Assembly (NCBI GenBank): GCA_027080445.1
Contig: JALWRY010000173.1
Coordinates: forward strand, 1 to 6,944
Direction of reading: 5' to 3'
Length of the DNA stretch: 6,944 bases
Source: Thiohalobacter sp.
Lineage (GTDB): Bacteria > Pseudomonadota > Gammaproteobacteria > DSM-19610
Part shown: positions 6,834-6,944 of the stretch, piece after piece
Layout: each line of letters begins with the position of its first letter
Numbering within the stretch: the stretch's first letter is position 1
The notes under the pieces: generated by a model
Database searches by the model: none
What the model was told of the DNA's origin: nothing
The model's input: only the letters and a program-made list of their open reading frames with translations
Program-made: the position numbers and the translations under genes

Positions 6834-6903
6834 ATCTCTTAACTATTGCCTCAATCCGCCTACGTTTCGTGACTCCGGGATCTGTTTAGGCAAAAGTTAT
6901 ATG
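6834..6903 (+). other. attC-like imperfect inverted repeat after the lipoprotein gene
   Basis: TAACTATTGCCT at 6840-6851 pairs with AGGCAAAAGTTA at 6888-6899 at 11 of 12 positions. Inside, ATCC at 6854-6857 can pair with GGAT at 6878-6881, leaving asymmetric unpaired bases and a central spacer. The repeat starts right after the stop codon, is about 65-70 bases long, and ends in GTTATAT. This is the layout of a short integron attC site. The outer heptamers TCTTAAC and GTTATAT deviate from consensus. A rho-independent terminator is unlikely because of the 36-base interior and the lack of a T-run. The remaining bases to 6944 show no gene that I can support. Confidence 0.4.
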
Positions 6904-6944
6904 CACAGAGAAATATGAGTGAAGAGTTCCCTAAATAAGATAGA

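Larger units (their letters stand above)
6509..6896 (+). mobile_element. Possible single integron gene cassette carrying the lipoprotein gene
   Basis: Proposed cassette of 388 bases running from TTAGGAGAT just before the lipoprotein start to the G of GTTATAT after the attC-like repeat. Three observations support it. The gene starts within 15 bases of the 5' boundary and its stop lies 4 bases before the repeat. The attC-like left end TCTTAAC (6837-6843) is nearly complementary to GTTAGGA at 6508-6514. Base composition differs from the efflux genes. Joining the two ends in circular form would give a right arm AGGCAAAAG plus TTAGGAGAT that pairs with 6834-6851 at 16 of 18 positions. Against it: the heptamers do not fit RYYYAAC and GTTRRRY at their outermost base, no integrase gene is seen, and part of the match is the Shine-Dalgarno. 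This is a hypothesis. Confidence 0.35.

Noticed and set aside
6840..6899. Rho-independent terminator from the inverted repeat after the lipoprotein gene
   Set aside because: The interior is 36 bases, the stem is AT-rich at its base, and no T-run follows; an attC-like reading fits better.
6915..6938. Short open frame after the attC-like repeat
   Set aside because: ATG followed by only six more codons and TAA; no good ribosome binding site and nothing to support a gene.

Overview
The window is GC-rich (roughly 60% by eye) apart from its last ~600 bases, and almost every base is coding on the + strand. It looks like a gammaproteobacterial chromosome. The best evidence is the order argC, then a DUF6776-type membrane coiled-coil protein, then a small bactofilin, which is a known chromosomal neighbourhood in Pseudomonas and relatives. 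I cannot place it more precisely.

Layout: (1) 1-935, the 3' part of argC (arginine biosynthesis), cut by the window edge. (2) 978-1715, a single-pass membrane protein with a periplasmic coiled coil. (3) 1732-2163, a bactofilin with a strong Shine-Dalgarno. (4) 2232-3329 and 3326-6457, an RND efflux pair: periplasmic adaptor and inner-membrane pump, translationally coupled by an ATGA overlap. No outer-membrane channel or regulator gene is in the window. (5) 6524-6832, a small AT-rich lipoprotein gene with its own ribosome binding site, followed by 112 bases of non-coding sequence to the window end.

Genes 2 and 3 probably act at the inner membrane in cell-envelope organisation. Genes 4 and 5 of the order (adaptor and pump) would form a proton-driven tripartite exporter with a TolC-like channel encoded elsewhere.

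The most interesting region is the end. Codon usage in the pump gene switches abruptly to T-ending codons about 150 bases before its stop, and the following lipoprotein gene is AT-rich. The lipoprotein gene also has the geometry of a promoterless integron gene cassette: an imperfect inverted repeat resembling an attC site starts just after its stop codon, and the repeat becomes longer (16 of 18 positions) only if the two ends of the presumed cassette are joined, as in a circular cassette. No integrase gene is visible and the core heptamers are not canonical, so this is a hypothesis. Other points of note are a 21-residue insertion in the pump at a usually short loop, the efflux pair occupying the place where erpA commonly follows the bactofilin gene, and an inverted repeat that could mask the adaptor gene's ribosome binding site.
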